Assembly: GCF_011300685.1 (NCBI RefSeq)
Contig: NZ_CP049864.1
Span: 736,885-800,884, forward strand
Origin: Lysobacter sp. HDW10
Lineage (GTDB): Bacteria > Pseudomonadota > Gammaproteobacteria > Xanthomonadales > Xanthomonadaceae
Reading direction: 5' to 3'
Length of the DNA stretch: 64,000 bases
Below, piece by piece: positions 47,792 to 56,584 of the stretch (the stretch's first letter is position 1; every line of letters begins with the position of its first letter). The notes beneath the pieces are model-generated. The model was not told where the DNA came from and did not search any database. It saw only the letters and a list, made by a program, of their open reading frames with translations. Made by a program: the position numbers and the translations under genes.

Positions 47792-47891
47792 GCGTGCTCC
47801 CGAGTCGAATATCCAAATGGCCAACGGAAAGCGAGAACCCGTGTTTCACGGATCGCAAACCTGGAGACGATCCTCACTCTAAACTGTCTGC

Positions 47892-49265
47892 ATGTCGAAT
47901 GAAATTCTCTTGCTCTGGCTATTACTGGCTGCGGTCCTCGTGGCCGTGGGCTGCCTGATCGTCTTGTTGCTGCGCAAGCCGGATGCGGGGCTCAGTGCCC
48001 TACAAAATCAACTTGAATCCGCCCTGCGCGAACAACAACGCGAAGGCCGCGCCGAACTTCGCGATTCGCTCGAAGCCTTGGGACGCGGGCAAACCCAACA
48101 TCACGCCGTGCTTGATCAAAAGGTCAACGAGCTCACGGGCCGAACCGACAAGCGTCTCGATGAATTCAGGATCTCGATTGCAGAAGACGCGCACAAGTCA
48201 CGACAGGCTGCGCAAGAACACCAGCATTTGTTTTCAGAAAGCCTCGGGCAAAAACTCGGAGAGCTCACCCAGCGCAATGAACAGCGCATGGGTGAGATGC
48301 GCGTCACGCTCGAATCGCAGTTGAAATCCATGCAAGCCGATAACGCGCAAAAGCTCGAGAAAATGCGCGAAACCGTCGATGAAAAACTGCAAGGCACCTT
48401 GGAAGCGCGATTCAATGCGTCATTCGGCATCATTTCCGAACGCTTGGAAGCTGTGCAGCGTGGCCTCGGTGAGATGCAGCAGTTGGCATCTGATGTAGGA
48501 AGTTTGCAGCGCGTGTTGACCAACGTTAAGAAGCGCGGCACCTTCGGTGAAACGCAGCTGGGCGCGTTGTTGGAAGACGTGCTGACACCGGACCAATACG
48601 CATCCAACGTCGCGACCTTGCCGGGTTCGAACGAACGCGTGGAATTTGCAATCCGCATGCCCGGACAAAAGAGCGAAGGTCAAATTTGGTTGCCGATTGA
48701 TGCCAAATTTCCACGCGAAGATTACGAGCGATTGGTGGATGCGCAAGAGAATGCCGATCCAGAAGGGGCACATGCGGCAGGGCAAGCGCTGGAGCGGCGC
48801 ATTCGTGATGAAGCCAAGAAGATTCGCGAGAAATATGTCGGTCCGCCACACACCACCGACTTTGCCTTGTTGTTCTTACCGACCGAAGGGCTCTACGCGG
48901 AAGCGATTCGCCGACCCGGTTTGTTCGAACAGGTGCAACGTGATCAACGCGTCGTGCTGGTCGGACCCACCACTTTGTTGGCCGTCTTGAATGCCTTGCA
49001 AATGGGGTTCCGCTCACTGGCGATCGAGAAGCGCAGCAGCGAAGTGTGGCAAACCCTGGCGGCGGTCAAGAATGAATTCGGCAAGTTTGCCACCGTGCTT
49101 GAGAAAGCACATAGCCAGCTCGATACGGTCCAAAACAGCATCAAGAGTGCCGGCGTTCGCACGCGCAAAATCGAGAAGACCTTGCGCAATGTTGAAGCGC
49201 TTTCGCACGACAGCACGCTGAATTTGGGGTTAGAGGGTCCGGACGATTCGGACGCCGCAGAATAA
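47892..49265 (+). CDS. rmuC: DNA recombination protein RmuC
   Basis: 457 residues. One N-terminal membrane helix (about 5-27), a long coiled coil (about 35-190, many Gln/Glu/Arg heptads) and the RmuC nuclease-like domain (about 205-420) with KRGTFGETQLGALLED, IDAKFPREDYERL and LFLPTEGLYAEA. It limits rearrangements at inverted repeats. TAAACT at 47880-47885 precedes the ATG by six bases; no ribosome-binding site. Confidence 0.95.
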   Translation: MSNEILLLWLLLAAVLVAVGCLIVLLLRKPDAGLSALQNQLESALREQQREGRAELRDSLEALGRGQTQHHAVLDQKVNELTGRTDKRLDEFRISIAEDAHKSRQAAQEHQHLFSESLGQKLGELTQRNEQRMGEMRVTLESQLKSMQADNAQKLEKMRETVDEKLQGTLEARFNASFGIISERLEAVQRGLGEMQQLASDVGSLQRVLTNVKKRGTFGETQLGALLEDVLTPDQYASNVATLPGSNERVEFAIRMPGQKSEGQIWLPIDAKFPREDYERLVDAQENADPEGAHAAGQALERRIRDEAKKIREKYVGPPHTTDFALLFLPTEGLYAEAIRRPGLFEQVQRDQRVVLVGPTTLLAVLNALQMGFRSLAIEKRSSEVWQTLAAVKNEFGKFATVLEKAHSQLDTVQNSIKSAGVRTRKIEKTLRNVEALSHDSTLNLGLEGPDDSDAAE

Positions 49266-49286
49266 GCGCGCTTTAAATCGCGCTTA
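49263..49286. terminator. hairpin spanning the rmuC and mlaA stop codons
   Basis: TAAGCGCG and CGCGCTTA pair perfectly around an 8-base loop. The first TAA is the rmuC stop and the last TTA, read on the other strand, is the mlaA stop, so one element serves both convergent genes. Confidence 0.6.
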
Positions 49287-50330
49287 CTTGGACTTTTTCT
49301 GCCAGAACTTCCAGCGCGAACGCTTCTTCGGCTTTTCGTCCGAATTCGGCATCGGCGCCATGGGCACGGGTGCCGTTAACAAATACGCAGGCACGCCTTC
49401 GCCACCCGCTTCGTTCTCACCGAAGATCTGATAGTTCCGGCGCTGCATCCACGAATCGCGATACAACAAGTAATCGTCTGCTGCCCCTTCGCGCAAGCTG
49501 TCGATCGACAACAACTGCGTACGAATATCGATCACTTGAATGACGCTCATGCCTGTTTGCGATTCCGAGTCGAAATGACGCGTCGGATTCAGCGGACGAT
49601 CGACCACCATGCCGAAGATATCGCGCACGGTGCGTGGACCAAACAAAGGCAGTTCAACGTAGCGAGACTTCGCCCAACCCCACTTGCCCAAGGTTTGGCC
49701 AAAGTCTTCCTGCTCAGTGGGGATATCAATCGCACTCGCAGGGTCGAGGAGGCCACCCAAACCGAAGGTCGAGTTCACAGCAAATCGCATGGCCGCGTTG
49801 GCCGCCACTTCCGGCTTGCCTTGCAACAACGCATTGATCATCGTGACCGGCTGACCGAGATTGCGAAAGAAGTTGCTAATGCCCAAACGAATGGGCTTGG
49901 GCACGACACGCACATAGGCTTGCGCGACGGGTCGCAAGATGGCGCGGTCGATGACGTTATTGAACTCGTGAACCTTGCGGTTGTATTTCTCCCACGGATC
50001 ACGAAATTGCGACACGGCGTTTCCGCCCGCGGCGTTGTCGTCGCCCGTCGCGCCATACAACGCCTCAAAATCCGCCTCCGCTTGGTCTGCCGACGTGGCA
50101 GGTGCGGCAGCCGAAGAGGGTGTTTGAATTTCGGGCGCCAGGGCGCTTGGCTGTGCGTTTGCTTCCGGCAACGCCACTTGTGTTTCAGCGGGTGTCGCGG
50201 CTTGATCCGCGCGCGCCTTGGCAACGACGGTCTCGCCTGCGACGGCGTCGGTCTGTGTTGCGCCTTGGCTTGCGCAGCCGCTGAAGGCAATGGCGAGAAC
50301 AGCGTAGGCTGCAAGTTGACGCAGATTCAT
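49284..50330 (-). CDS. mlaA: outer-membrane lipid asymmetry lipoprotein MlaA
   Basis: 348 residues, longer than E. coli MlaA because of an Ala/Thr/Gln-rich linker (about 25-105). Lipobox FSGC at the N-terminus places it in the outer membrane. The MlaA domain has DPWEKYNRKVHEFNNVIDRAILRPVAQAY, NFFRNLGQPVTMINALLQGKP and DFGQTLGKWGW. It extracts mislocalised phospholipid from the outer leaflet and passes it to MlaC. Last gene of the mla operon. Confidence 0.95.
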   Translation of the reverse strand: MNLRQLAAYAVLAIAFSGCASQGATQTDAVAGETVVAKARADQAATPAETQVALPEANAQPSALAPEIQTPSSAAAPATSADQAEADFEALYGATGDDNAAGGNAVSQFRDPWEKYNRKVHEFNNVIDRAILRPVAQAYVRVVPKPIRLGISNFFRNLGQPVTMINALLQGKPEVAANAAMRFAVNSTFGLGGLLDPASAIDIPTEQEDFGQTLGKWGWAKSRYVELPLFGPRTVRDIFGMVVDRPLNPTRHFDSESQTGMSVIQVIDIRTQLLSIDSLREGAADDYLLYRDSWMQRRNYQIFGENEAGGEGVPAYLLTAPVPMAPMPNSDEKPKKRSRWKFWQKKSK

Positions 50331-50342
50331 CGGGGTGAGTTC

Positions 50343-50624
50343 TTAGGCTGTAAACCGCAACTGCGAATCCAAGCGATAGGATTGGCGAAGCGCGTCCAAA
50401 TGCGTGGGCAAGCCGACCACCTCGGCTTGCGGATTATTTTCCTGCAAGCGCGACAGCATCGCCAGTGCTGCACTGTCGGCGGCCGAGACTGCCGCAAGAT
50501 CCAACTGCCGATACTGCGCACGACCGATTTGCGCCCAAAGTGCAGGCACATGTGTTGCCGTCAAGGCGCCCGCAAGTGCGAGGCGGCCGTCGGCGAGTGT
50601 CGCGCGCGCGTCGAGCAAGGCCAT
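50343..50624 (-). CDS. mlaB: STAS-domain protein MlaB
   Basis: 93 residues, a single STAS domain of the MlaB type (LDLAAVSAADSAALAMLSRL carries the conserved helix start). It binds MlaF and stabilises the ATPase. Two bases separate it from mlaC, and 12 from mlaA. Confidence 0.88.
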   Translation of the reverse strand: MALLDARATLADGRLALAGALTATHVPALWAQIGRAQYRQLDLAAVSAADSAALAMLSRLQENNPQAEVVGLPTHLDALRQSYRLDSQLRFTA

Positions 50625-50626
50625 GC

Positions 50627-51268
50627 TTAGTTCGCGCTGGCCTTCAAGGTGCCCGAACGCAGTTCTGCGGTCACCGCTTTGATGCCCTTTTGACGCAATG
50701 GTGCGTCGAACTGACCACGGAAGGTCTGCACGATCGACACGCCTTCTACCATCACATCAAACACTTTCCACGTGCCGCCGACCGGATGCATGTAATAGGT
50801 CACCGGAATCGGCGCACCGCCTGAGCGGGTCAGCTCGCTGACAACGCGCACGCCCATGTTTCGCGGCAAAGGAATTTCTGACTTCACGCGCGGTGTGAGC
50901 TTGGTGTTGAAGTCGAGCAAAGACCCGCCATAGCGCTGCATCAAACTATCTGCCAAGGCATCGCTGAAGGCGCGAACATCGGCTTCAGATGCGCCGCGAC
51001 CATTCGTGCCGAGCACCAGACGACCGGCGTAGTCGCGGTCAAAGATTTGATTGAACTCGGAGAATACAAAGCTGTTCAAAGCGCTGCGGTTCTTCTTGAA
51101 CTCCGCACGACGCTTTTCAAGCGTATTCAAAACGCGCGTGGTGTTGCTCAACACCATTTGCGAGGGCGCGCCGAGCTTTGCAACTGCAGCGGTTTGTGCC
51201 GAAACCGTCGAAGGGACCAGTACGGTCGCAGAAGCAGCGAGGGCAACAGACAAGATCAGGTTTTTCAT
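50627..51268 (-). CDS. mlaC: periplasmic phospholipid-binding protein MlaC
   Basis: 213 residues. Signal peptide cleaved near STVSAQ (about 25). The Tol-Tol-Ttg2 domain follows (FNQIFDRDYAGRLVLG, then VTYYMHPVGGTWKVFDVMVEGVSIVQTFRGQF). It ferries phospholipid across the periplasm. Start overlaps the mlaD stop (ATGA). Confidence 0.95.
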   Translation of the reverse strand: MKNLILSVALAASATVLVPSTVSAQTAAVAKLGAPSQMVLSNTTRVLNTLEKRRAEFKKNRSALNSFVFSEFNQIFDRDYAGRLVLGTNGRGASEADVRAFSDALADSLMQRYGGSLLDFNTKLTPRVKSEIPLPRNMGVRVVSELTRSGGAPIPVTYYMHPVGGTWKVFDVMVEGVSIVQTFRGQFDAPLRQKGIKAVTAELRSGTLKASAN

Positions 51269-51801
51269 TTTTCGTTTCCATCAGAAGGTGCAGATGCACT
51301 GCCGTCGGCAGATTCCGTCGCGTCGGCATCAGATTTCGGTGCATTGCTGCTAAACATGTATTTGCTGGCAAGCTGCAGCAAATCAACGGCAGATTGGGTC
51401 ATGACGATTTCATCGCCAGGCTTCAAGGGGGTGGGGTCACCGCCCGGTTGCAAACCAATGTAAGCCTCGCCCAACAAACCGCTGGTGAATATTCCGGCCG
51501 TTGTGTCACCCGGCAAGTCTTTGTATTCGGGCTGCATTTGCAAGGTCACCACCGCGTCAAAACGCTGTGGGTCGAGCTGGATGCTAGACACCCGGCCGAC
51601 GGTAACGCCACCGATGCGTACGGGTGCGTTGTCACGCAACTGGCCGATGCCCGTGAAACGGGCTTTCAGCGGATAGCCGGATGACTGTCCGAAACCGAAC
51701 TTGCCATTGGTCGAGGCCATGGCCAAAACCAACACGGTGGCCAATGCGAGCAGCAGGAAAAGACCAACTGCGAATTCTGTACGTGGGGCGCGCAAACTCA
51801 T
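51265..51801 (-). CDS. mlaD: MCE-domain protein MlaD
   Basis: 178 residues with one N-terminal helix (about 10-28) and an MCE domain (YPLKARFTGIGQLRDNAPVRIGGVTVG, LLGEAYIGLQPGG). It forms the hexameric ring in the MlaFEDB complex. Nine bases after mlaE. Confidence 0.95.
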   Translation of the reverse strand: MSLRAPRTEFAVGLFLLLALATVLVLAMASTNGKFGFGQSSGYPLKARFTGIGQLRDNAPVRIGGVTVGRVSSIQLDPQRFDAVVTLQMQPEYKDLPGDTTAGIFTSGLLGEAYIGLQPGGDPTPLKPGDEIVMTQSAVDLLQLASKYMFSSNAPKSDADATESADGSASAPSDGNEK

Positions 51802-51810
51802 TTTTCCTCC

Positions 51811-52563
51811 TCAGCGAAACATCAATGCCGAGAGCACAAAGTTGAACATCAACACCATCAACGAAGCATTGACTACGGCGCGGGTAGTCGCGACCGAGGT
51901 GCCTTCAATGGTGGGTTCGGAATAGAAACCGACGAATGCTGCGATCAATGCAGCGATACCGCCGAATACGGACGCCTTGAAAAACGCCGGCCAGAAGTCG
52001 TGAGAGACATCGACCGCATCCTTCAAGACCTGCCAGAACGTGCCGTCGTCCAAACCAATGATATGCACCGATTCAAACCAGCCCGCCAAGATCGCGGCTG
52101 CGATAAAGAACGCAACCAACAAAGGCACGCACACAATCGCCGCCCAAAAGCGCGGCGCGACCACCTTTGCAATGGGATCAATGGCCATCAAGTTCAAGGC
52201 CGTGATTTGGTCGGTGGCGCGCATGAGACCCAGTTCGGCGGCAATCGACGAGCCCGCGCGACCAATAAACAACAAGGCCGTCAACACAGGTGCCAATTCG
52301 CGATACAGACCCAAGCCCAGCATCGCGCTGACTTGATTGCTGGCGCCATAGGTATCCAAAGCGCGGTAACCCAACAGCGTCACCGATAGACCGACGAACG
52401 CACCACCTACCAAGATGATCGGCAAGGAGCGCGCGCCCACCTTATAAATCTCGCGCACAAGTTCGCGCAGCAGGGCAGGCGTTGGTACCGATGCACGCAG
52501 CACGGCGAAGAAGAACACGCCCATGCGGCCGATGTCGCGAATGCCGTTCGCCAAAGCCGTCAT
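51811..52563 (-). CDS. mlaE: Mla ABC transporter permease MlaE
   Basis: 250 residues, five helices. Diagnostic stretches are ELAPVLTALLFIGRAGSSIAAELGLMRATDQI and EPTIEGTSVATTRAVV. The ATG at 52563 overlaps the mlaF stop (ATGA); an upstream in-frame ATG lies within mlaF and is not used. Confidence 0.95.
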   Translation of the reverse strand: MTALANGIRDIGRMGVFFFAVLRASVPTPALLRELVREIYKVGARSLPIILVGGAFVGLSVTLLGYRALDTYGASNQVSAMLGLGLYRELAPVLTALLFIGRAGSSIAAELGLMRATDQITALNLMAIDPIAKVVAPRFWAAIVCVPLLVAFFIAAAILAGWFESVHIIGLDDGTFWQVLKDAVDVSHDFWPAFFKASVFGGIAALIAAFVGFYSEPTIEGTSVATTRAVVNASLMVLMFNFVLSALMFR

Positions 52564-53378
52564 GCGTAAGTCCTCGGTTGTGCGTCGAACGCGATCGGGC
52601 CGTCGGCCGCACCATCCAGGAACTGGCGGACCCAAGGATCGCGACTGGCATTTAATTCGCTCGGCGTGCCTTGGAACACCACTTGACCATTGGCAATGAC
52701 CACCGCGTGGTCACAGATCGGCAGCGTTTCGTGCACATGGTGCGTGACGATCACACTGGTGAGGCCAAGCGTCTTGTTCAAACGACCCATCAACTCTGTA
52801 ATGACGCCTGCGGCGATCGGGTCGAGCCCGGTCAAGGGTTCGTCGTAGATCATCAATGGGGGATCCAAAGCCAACGCGCGCGCCAGGGCGACACGTCGCG
52901 CTTGACCACCCGATAGCTCGCGCGGAAACGCGTCTTTCAAACCGCGCAATCCGACGGCATGCAATTTGAGTTCAACCAAGCGTTCGATCACAGCCTTGGG
53001 CAGCGCGGTATGCGTTTGAATCGGCAATGCCACATTCTCTGCAGCGGTCAGGTCTGACAACAGACCATTGCCTTGCAAGAGCACACCCATTTGCTTACGC
53101 AGGGTCAACAGCGCACGCGTCTTGCCCGCGGGGACCGTTTCGCCAAAGACCTTGACTGCGCCCTTCGCCGGTGCGAGTTCGCCCATCAAAGCGGCGAGCA
53201 AGGTCGATTTACCACTGCCTGACGGACCGAGCACAGCGGTGACGCTGCCTGTCGGTACCTGTATCTCGACGCCATCGAGCACAACGTGTCCGTCGCGCAC
53301 CAGTTGGAGCGCGCTGACATCGACGGCGATGGCGGGGGAGCGAGAAGTGGGCACGGGGTCACAGGTACAGAAAACCAC
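52560..53378 (-). CDS. mlaF: Mla ABC transporter ATPase MlaF
   Basis: About 272 residues from a GTG at 53378; GTG 53354 is an alternative. Walker A GPSGSGKST, signature LSGGQARRVALARAL and Walker B PPLMIYDEPLTGLDP. It powers retrograde lipid transport in the MlaFEDB complex. First gene of the operon; no ribosome-binding site is obvious for either GTG. Confidence 0.95.
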   Translation of the reverse strand: MVFCTCDPVPTSRSPAIAVDVSALQLVRDGHVVLDGVEIQVPTGSVTAVLGPSGSGKSTLLAALMGELAPAKGAVKVFGETVPAGKTRALLTLRKQMGVLLQGNGLLSDLTAAENVALPIQTHTALPKAVIERLVELKLHAVGLRGLKDAFPRELSGGQARRVALARALALDPPLMIYDEPLTGLDPIAAGVITELMGRLNKTLGLTSVIVTHHVHETLPICDHAVVIANGQVVFQGTPSELNASRDPWVRQFLDGAADGPIAFDAQPRTYA

Positions 53379-53542
53379 TGTGAAGGATGCCGCGTAAAAC
53401 CTGAATGCAGCTTATGTCAGCAAACGAAACTTTAACCTCCAATTTCATCCGCGAACGACAAGCACCACCGCCGGGTAAACGATGTGGCACGGGAAGCCCC
53501 AATTTCACAGTGCTGCACCTGCACATTCTTGAAAGTGGAGCC

Positions 53543-53896
53543 ATGTCCAACCTCCGACCGAAAACCCCTTGTGAAGCCGATGCCATGTTCAAGAACCGCT
53601 ACGAATGCGTCGCCCATTTTTCCGATCTCTACCTCGGCACCCCCTATTACTCGGCGGGCCGCGCCTGGTCGGACTATGCGCCCGCTTATGCCTTCGGTTT
53701 CGATACGTATCCGCGCTTCCAAACCCGTCTGTTTGAAACGGTAGAAGCCGAATTGCGCGCCGCTTGGGCAGAAGCGCATGGCCGCTCGCGGTTGACGTGG
53801 CCTGAAGCACGCAGTGCCGTGCGAGAAACTTGGCAGCTGCTGGATGCCGAGACCGCCGGCCAAGCGGATCGCTTACAGCGTGGCCACGGCGCGTAA
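53543..53896 (+). CDS. conserved hypothetical protein
   Basis: 117 residues. ATG with tggag ahead. Contains LYLGTPYYSAGRAWSDYAPAYAFGFDTYPRF and a C-terminal helical part. No membrane helix or signal. Similar small proteins accompany ferritin-like or stress genes in various bacteria, but I cannot name a family. It is 14 bases before folE. Confidence 0.55.
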   Translation: MSNLRPKTPCEADAMFKNRYECVAHFSDLYLGTPYYSAGRAWSDYAPAYAFGFDTYPRFQTRLFETVEAELRAAWAEAHGRSRLTWPEARSAVRETWQLLDAETAGQADRLQRGHGA

Positions 53897-53898
53897 CT

Positions 53899-53904
53899 TA
53901 AACT
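53899..53904 (+). promoter_or_regulatory. -10 element of folE, leaderless start
   Basis: TAAACT is followed by six bases and the folE ATG at 53911. The same hexamer and spacing precede rmuC. Confidence 0.5.
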
Positions 53905-53910
53905 GTGCGG

Positions 53911-54510
53911 ATGAACGAAGACGATGACATCCGCAACAACGTTTCTCGCGCCGACGCTGAGGCCGCAGTTCGCACCTTACTGAAGTGGTCCGGCGACAAT
54001 CCCGAACGCGAAGGCTTGCTGGATACGCCGAAGCGCGTCGTCAAGGCGTATAGCGATTGGTTCAGCGGTTATGCCGTGGATCCAGACGAATACCTCGCGC
54101 GCACCTTCGAAGAAGTCTGCGGCTATGACGAGATGATCATCCTGCGTGACATCGAATATGAAAGCCATTGCGAGCACCACATGGCGCCCATCATTGGTCG
54201 CGTGCATGTGGGCTACTTACCGAATGGCCGAGTGGTCGGTATCAGTAAATTGGCCCGTGTCGTTGATGCATATGCCCGTCGGTTCCAGGTGCAAGAAAAA
54301 ATGACCGCGCAAATTGCCAACTGCATTCAACGCGCGCTGCAACCCCAAGGTGTCGCCGTGGTGGTGGAGGGCGCGCACGAATGCATGACCACGCGCGGCG
54401 TGCACAAGCGCGGCGTCAGCATGCTGACTTCGAGCATGCTGGGGACCTTCCGTGACGACGCGCGCACCCGCAACGAGTTCCTGCGTTTCATTGAGACCAG
54501 CCGCCGCTGA
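53911..54510 (+). CDS. folE: GTP cyclohydrolase I
   Basis: 199 residues. Zinc ligands Cys87 and His90 in SHCEHHMAP and Cys158 in [11 protein letters not shown]; substrate loop [21 protein letters not shown]. It converts GTP to dihydroneopterin triphosphate, the first step of folate and tetrahydropterin synthesis; the tetrahydropterin product also serves PhhA at 40849. Start at 53911 preferred over GTG 53905. Confidence 0.96.
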   Translation: MNEDDDIRNNVSRADAEAAVRTLLKWSGDNPEREGLLDTPKRVVKAYSDWFSGYAVDPDEYLARTFEEVCGYDEMIILRDIEYESHCEHHMAPIIGRVHVGYLPNGRVVGISKLARVVDAYARRFQVQEKMTAQIANCIQRALQPQGVAVVVEGAHECMTTRGVHKRGVSMLTSSMLGTFRDDARTRNEFLRFIETSRR

Positions 54511-54542
54511 GCCACGCACGCGCCGCCGGTTCAAATCAGGAC

Positions 54543-54592
54543 TTGACAATTTTATCCGGATATAAATAATGGCTGCAACGTTACAGGCAGCC
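54543..54592 (+). promoter_or_regulatory. promoter and palindromes ahead of DUF2239 gene
   Basis: TTGACA (54543-54548) and AATAAT (54565-54570) at 16-bp spacing. The spacer holds the 10-bp palindrome TATCCGGATA (54553-54562), and GGCTGC/GCAGCC (54571-54592) follows at the predicted start of the transcript. A repressor site is likely. Confidence 0.5.
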
Positions 54593-54597
54593 ATGTC

Positions 54598-55215
54598 ATG
54601 ACCCCGTACCCACCTACCACGCGTTGCACCGCTTTTCTCGCCCACGAGCGTTTGGCCTGGGGCGAATTGCGCCATGTCGCGATCAAGGTCAAGCAGCGCT
54701 TTCCAAGCGCCGATCACGTGCCCGAGCTATGGGTCTTCAGTGACCAAGATGGCACGGCCATCGAATTGGATCTGCGCGGCAGCGTCGCCGATGTCACCCA
54801 CCGCTATGCCTTGAGCGGCCAGAGCGCGGTGCAACTGCCGCCAGCACCGGCCGCTGAAGACGCGCCGAAGCGCGGTCGCGGGCGGCCCAAGCTCGGCGTC
54901 GTCCCGCGCGAAATCACATTGTTGCCACGCCACTGGCAATGGTTGAACGCGCAACCGGGGGGTGCGTCTGTCGCATTGCGGAAGTTGGTGGAAGACGCGC
55001 GCAAGTTACACGAGGGCGCAGATCGTGTTCGACAATCGCAAGAACGCTGCTATCGTTTCATGTCGGCGATGGCCGGCAACCTGCCGGGTTTTGAAGAAGC
55101 GACGCGCGCTTTGTTTGCACGCGATTTTGCCAGCCTCGAATCCCACATTGCCATTTGGCCGGACGACCTTCGCGACCACGTATTGATGTTAGCGGGCAAC
55201 GCCCTCCACGCCTGA
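54598..55215 (+). CDS. DUF2239-family protein
   Basis: 205 residues. The family motif region is VPREITLLPRHWQWLNAQPGGASVALRKLVEDAR (about 100-135), followed by RFMSAMAGNLPGFEEATRALFARD. A basic GRGRPKLG AT-hook-like patch precedes it. Function unknown. Its start codon comes six bases after a small inverted repeat. Confidence 0.88.
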   Translation: MTPYPPTTRCTAFLAHERLAWGELRHVAIKVKQRFPSADHVPELWVFSDQDGTAIELDLRGSVADVTHRYALSGQSAVQLPPAPAAEDAPKRGRGRPKLGVVPREITLLPRHWQWLNAQPGGASVALRKLVEDARKLHEGADRVRQSQERCYRFMSAMAGNLPGFEEATRALFARDFASLESHIAIWPDDLRDHVLMLAGNALHA

Positions 55216-55223
55216 GACATCCC

Positions 55224-56477
55224 ATGCACACCACACTTCATGCGCCGCAACGCAAGGCAGCGCTGATCTTCATCTTTATTACGGTGTTGATCGACATCCT
55301 TGCATTCGGCTTGATCATTCCCGTGCTGCCGCATCTGGTTGAGCAGTTTGTCGGCGGCGATACCAAGCATGCCGCTTACTGGGTCGGCATTTTCGGCACC
55401 GTGTTTGCCGCTATCCAATTTTTCTCGACACCCTTACAAGGTGCATTGTCGGATCGATTCGGTCGCCGCCGTGTCATTCTGCTGTCGTGCTTAGGGTTGG
55501 GCCTCGACTTCATCTTTATGGCCTTGGCACCCACCCTGATGTGGCTGTTTGTGGGCCGTGTGATTTCCGCGGTCACCTCGGCCAGCTTCAGTACGGCCAA
55601 TGCGTACATTGCAGACGTCACGCCTAAAGACAAACGCGCGGCTGCGTTCGGACTGATTGGCATGGCGTTCGGTGTCGGTTTCATCATCGGACCAATGTTG
55701 GGCGGCTGGTTGGGCCACTACGACCTGCGCTATCCATTCTGGGGCGCGGCGATCTTGGCGCTCACCAACTTTCTCTACGGCTTCTTTGTGTTGCCGGAAT
55801 CTTTGGCGCCTGAACATCGCAGCAAGGCCTTTTCGTGGCGCCATGCAAACCCCGTCGGATCGGTGAAGCTGATTCTGCAATACCCGCAACTCTTTGCCCT
55901 CGCCCTCATCTTGTTGTTAAGCAACCTCGCGCACTACGTCTATCCGAGCGTGTTCGTGCTGTATGCCGACTATCGCTACGACTGGGGTCCCTTTGCGGTT
56001 GGCAAGGTCTTGGCCGTGGTCGGCGTGTGTTCGGCCTTGGTGCAGGGCTTCTTGGTTCGAAAGTGGGTGCCGGTCTTGGGCGAACACAAAGCGCTGGTCT
56101 TAGGCTTGTTTGCCGGCGTGTTGGGATTCGCCGCTTATGGGCTCGCACCCACCGGCCTCCTATTCCTCTGCGCCATACCGGTGATGGCGTTCTGGGGACT
56201 CGCCGGCCCTGCCGCACAGGCCCTGGTGACACGCGAAGTTGGGCCCGAAGTGCAAGGACGCATCCAAGGTGCGATGTCGAGTTTGATCTCGCTGGCCGGC
56301 GTCGTCGGTCCAACGCTCTATACCTTTACGTTCGCCAAGTTCATTGGTGACGGCGCGCCCATCGAGCTGCCTGGCATCCCTTGGTTCATCGCATCGGGAC
56401 TGCTCGCGATCGCTTTGGCATTGGGATTCAAGCACTGGCGCACACACCCGGATCAGGTCCGCACGCAAGCGGACTAA
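55224..56477 (+). CDS. TetA-like MFS efflux transporter
   Basis: 417 residues with twelve membrane helices. Motif A GALSDRFGRRRVIL lies in loop 2-3; LIDILAFGLIIPVLP and RVISAVTSASFSTANAYIADVTPKDKRAAAFG are characteristic of the TCR/Tet group. Substrate may be tetracycline or another drug, not proven. Eight bases after the DUF2239 gene, in the same operon. Confidence 0.9.
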   Translation: MHTTLHAPQRKAALIFIFITVLIDILAFGLIIPVLPHLVEQFVGGDTKHAAYWVGIFGTVFAAIQFFSTPLQGALSDRFGRRRVILLSCLGLGLDFIFMALAPTLMWLFVGRVISAVTSASFSTANAYIADVTPKDKRAAAFGLIGMAFGVGFIIGPMLGGWLGHYDLRYPFWGAAILALTNFLYGFFVLPESLAPEHRSKAFSWRHANPVGSVKLILQYPQLFALALILLLSNLAHYVYPSVFVLYADYRYDWGPFAVGKVLAVVGVCSALVQGFLVRKWVPVLGEHKALVLGLFAGVLGFAAYGLAPTGLLFLCAIPVMAFWGLAGPAAQALVTREVGPEVQGRIQGAMSSLISLAGVVGPTLYTFTFAKFIGDGAPIELPGIPWFIASGLLAIALALGFKHWRTHPDQVRTQAD

Positions 56478-56584
56478 GGTCCGCAGTTAGACGATGCGCA
56501 CACAGACCTGTGTCTTTCGGCACATACGGTGGGCCCTCAGATCGATACGATGAAGTGTTCAATCGAATCCGGGGTAGCTCAATC

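Noticed and set aside
54520-54545. GGTTCAAATC, resembling a tRNA T-loop
   Set aside because: No acceptor, D or anticodon stem can be built around it.
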